Assembly (NCBI GenBank): GCA_963855995.1
Contig: OY979716.1
Coordinates: forward strand, 40,943,818-41,007,817
DNA length: 64,000 nt
Direction of reading: 5' to 3'
From: Muricea muricata
Taxonomy: Eukaryota > Cnidaria > Anthozoa > Malacalcyonacea > Plexauridae
The position numbers and the translations under genes are program-made. The notes beneath the pieces were generated by a model. That model was given only the letters and a program-made list of their open reading frames with translations. It did not search any database and had not been told where the DNA came from. Each line of letters opens with the position of its first letter. Positions within the stretch are counted from its first letter, which is position 1. Positions 62,882-64,000 of this stretch are shown in pieces.

Positions 62882-63642
62882 GTGAGGCTTGTGGAAAACC
62901 ATCCCAGGTTCCATTTTCCAAAGGCGGGTTTGAAGTAACAGGTTTGCCAGAAGGAATCATTTTTAAAAAACCTGGGCAATACGGCCTTAAACAAGTACGT
63001 CAGATTATGGAACATGCAGACAACATTCAGTTCATGATTACTGAAACTACTCAGGTCGACAATGAACGTAGGTTTTGGCAATCCTTAAATGAGGATGACC
63101 GCAAAGTTTATACAAACATTTTGTGCAAGATTGTTAGTGAAGAAAAAGTGTCCTTGTGTATTCTTAAGAACGAACTGATAATAGAGCATGATATGGAAAT
63201 AGTGAATCTTGATCTGTCAAAAAAGGAATTTGATACATTGATGACGAAGCTGAAGCACGTATTCGATAAGGATGCATTAACCACCTTAACTGCGAACTAC
63301 GAACACAGTAAAGCCGATAACGGTTACATCCTGCCTGTGTATACAGACACAGAAGATCCTTACTGGTTATTTTATCATCCTGGTTCTGGAGACGCTATTG
63401 AAGCATTGTCTACTGAAGACAAGATCTGGGGGTATTGGTTGAATAAAACAAACGAGAAATTAACATATAATTTGATGAAAAGTCCAAAAACATTTGTGAT
63501 CGGATTAAATGTAATATGCCTTCAAGAAAAGGAACTTGGTTCTTTAAGATACAAAAGTGGCATTGTAAATACCAAAATAACTATACCGTCAAGTTTTGAC
63601 AACTGTATTTTACAGTGCTTAGCCGAACAGGATTTTCTATAA
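62882..63642 (+). CDS. GTF2I-like repeat exon, terminal exon
   Basis: After a T-rich AAG acceptor the frame reads EACGKPSQVPFSKGGFEVT, GLPEGIIFKKPGQYGLKQV and IMEHADNIQFMI, then about 190 residues with no recognised domain, ending at a stop at 63,642. The first block matches the GTF2I-like repeat consensus (VPF ... EVTGLPEGIxFxxPxxYG ... L/I ... IxF), a DNA-binding module of TFII-I factors. It may be the 3' end of the homeodomain-HMG gene, with the 5-kb transposon in an intermediate intron; linkage is inferred from strand and order only. Confidence 0.5.
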
Positions 63643-64000
63643 GATCCTGCTGACATTTCTAGTCGATAACACAATGTTATTATTCTGACCCCAGTAATAG
63701 CTCCAAATTATCCACAATAGCAACATGTAATCTTAATCACTGGCAATTGATTGCAGTGAAAAAGATGGTGGATGTACATTTTGCCTGAATGCACTGCAGT
63801 CTAAAATTGTTTGAAAAAGAAATTAATGTCTTTTGAAGAATGGAGAGACGTTAAGATTAAGTTACTTTCTACTCGTGTTAAAATTTCAATCAATTAGCTT
63901 TGCTCGTCATCTTTTTTCAGCTATATATCAGTTTCATACTCACATTACATTCTGGTAAAACGTACAGCTACTGTCTATTATTATAATTATTTTTATTGTG
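63643..64000. other. 3' flank, no gene recognised
   Basis: AT-rich DNA after the stop codon; no clear polyadenylation signal stands out. Confidence 0.4.

Overview
The window reads as animal nuclear DNA that is AT-rich, intron-bearing and saturated with transposable elements. The gene content points to a cnidarian, most likely an anthozoan. The pointers are a G2E3-like HECT ligase family, a homeodomain-HMG gene, DIRS-like tyrosine-recombinase retrotransposons, many palindromic MITEs, and the foldback ends CAACCTCGTTCCCAGGG and TTAGCCTGC that I associate with cnidarian genomes. This is inference; no species marker is present. Many old coding regions carry single-base frameshifts, several next to homopolymers, so part of the decay could be assembly error.

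1-9.9 kb: a BEL/Pao integrase relic, a cluster of tRNA-derived SINE heads, a decayed mariner-type HTH, one intact single-exon methyltransferase gene (minus strand), a hAT C-terminal relic, and a minus-strand APE-type LINE with a CCCH zinc-finger ORF1. Its RT is interrupted by a 237-bp MITE with a perfect CCAGG duplication.

9.9-27.3 kb: a decayed HECT E3 ligase gene whose first and second exons lie about 14.7 kb apart. The intron holds a DIRS-like element (RT, RNase H, tyrosine recombinase). Its recombinase is cut in half by an 8.4-kb block made of ATT/ATTATC microsatellites, a restriction-like-endonuclease LINE on the plus strand and an APE LINE on the minus strand. The two LINEs meet tail to tail in one ATT tract.

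27.3-43.3 kb: mostly MITEs, minisatellites and relics. These include an integrase-core transposase, a hAT relic, an OB-fold protein, an STPR-like ORF, and two or three phase-compatible exons of a zinc-finger/CUE protein.

43.4-63.6 kb: a homeodomain-HMG gene (exons at 43.4, 55.2 and 55.6 kb), possibly continuing to a GTF2I-repeat exon at 62.9 kb. A complete 10.87-kb MULE-type DNA transposon (43,764-54,630; perfect 43-bp outer inverted repeats, subterminal 31-bp satellite, 10-bp target duplication) sits in its first intron. The transposon carries an open protein kinase domain fused to a papain-like cysteine protease domain. Phase-matched small exons then link it to a SWIM-containing MULE transposase. 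A second TIR transposon of about 5 kb (57,246-62,282) carries a PB1-domain exon and an inward-facing HTH transposase exon. The kinase-protease-MULE transposon is the most unusual object in the window.
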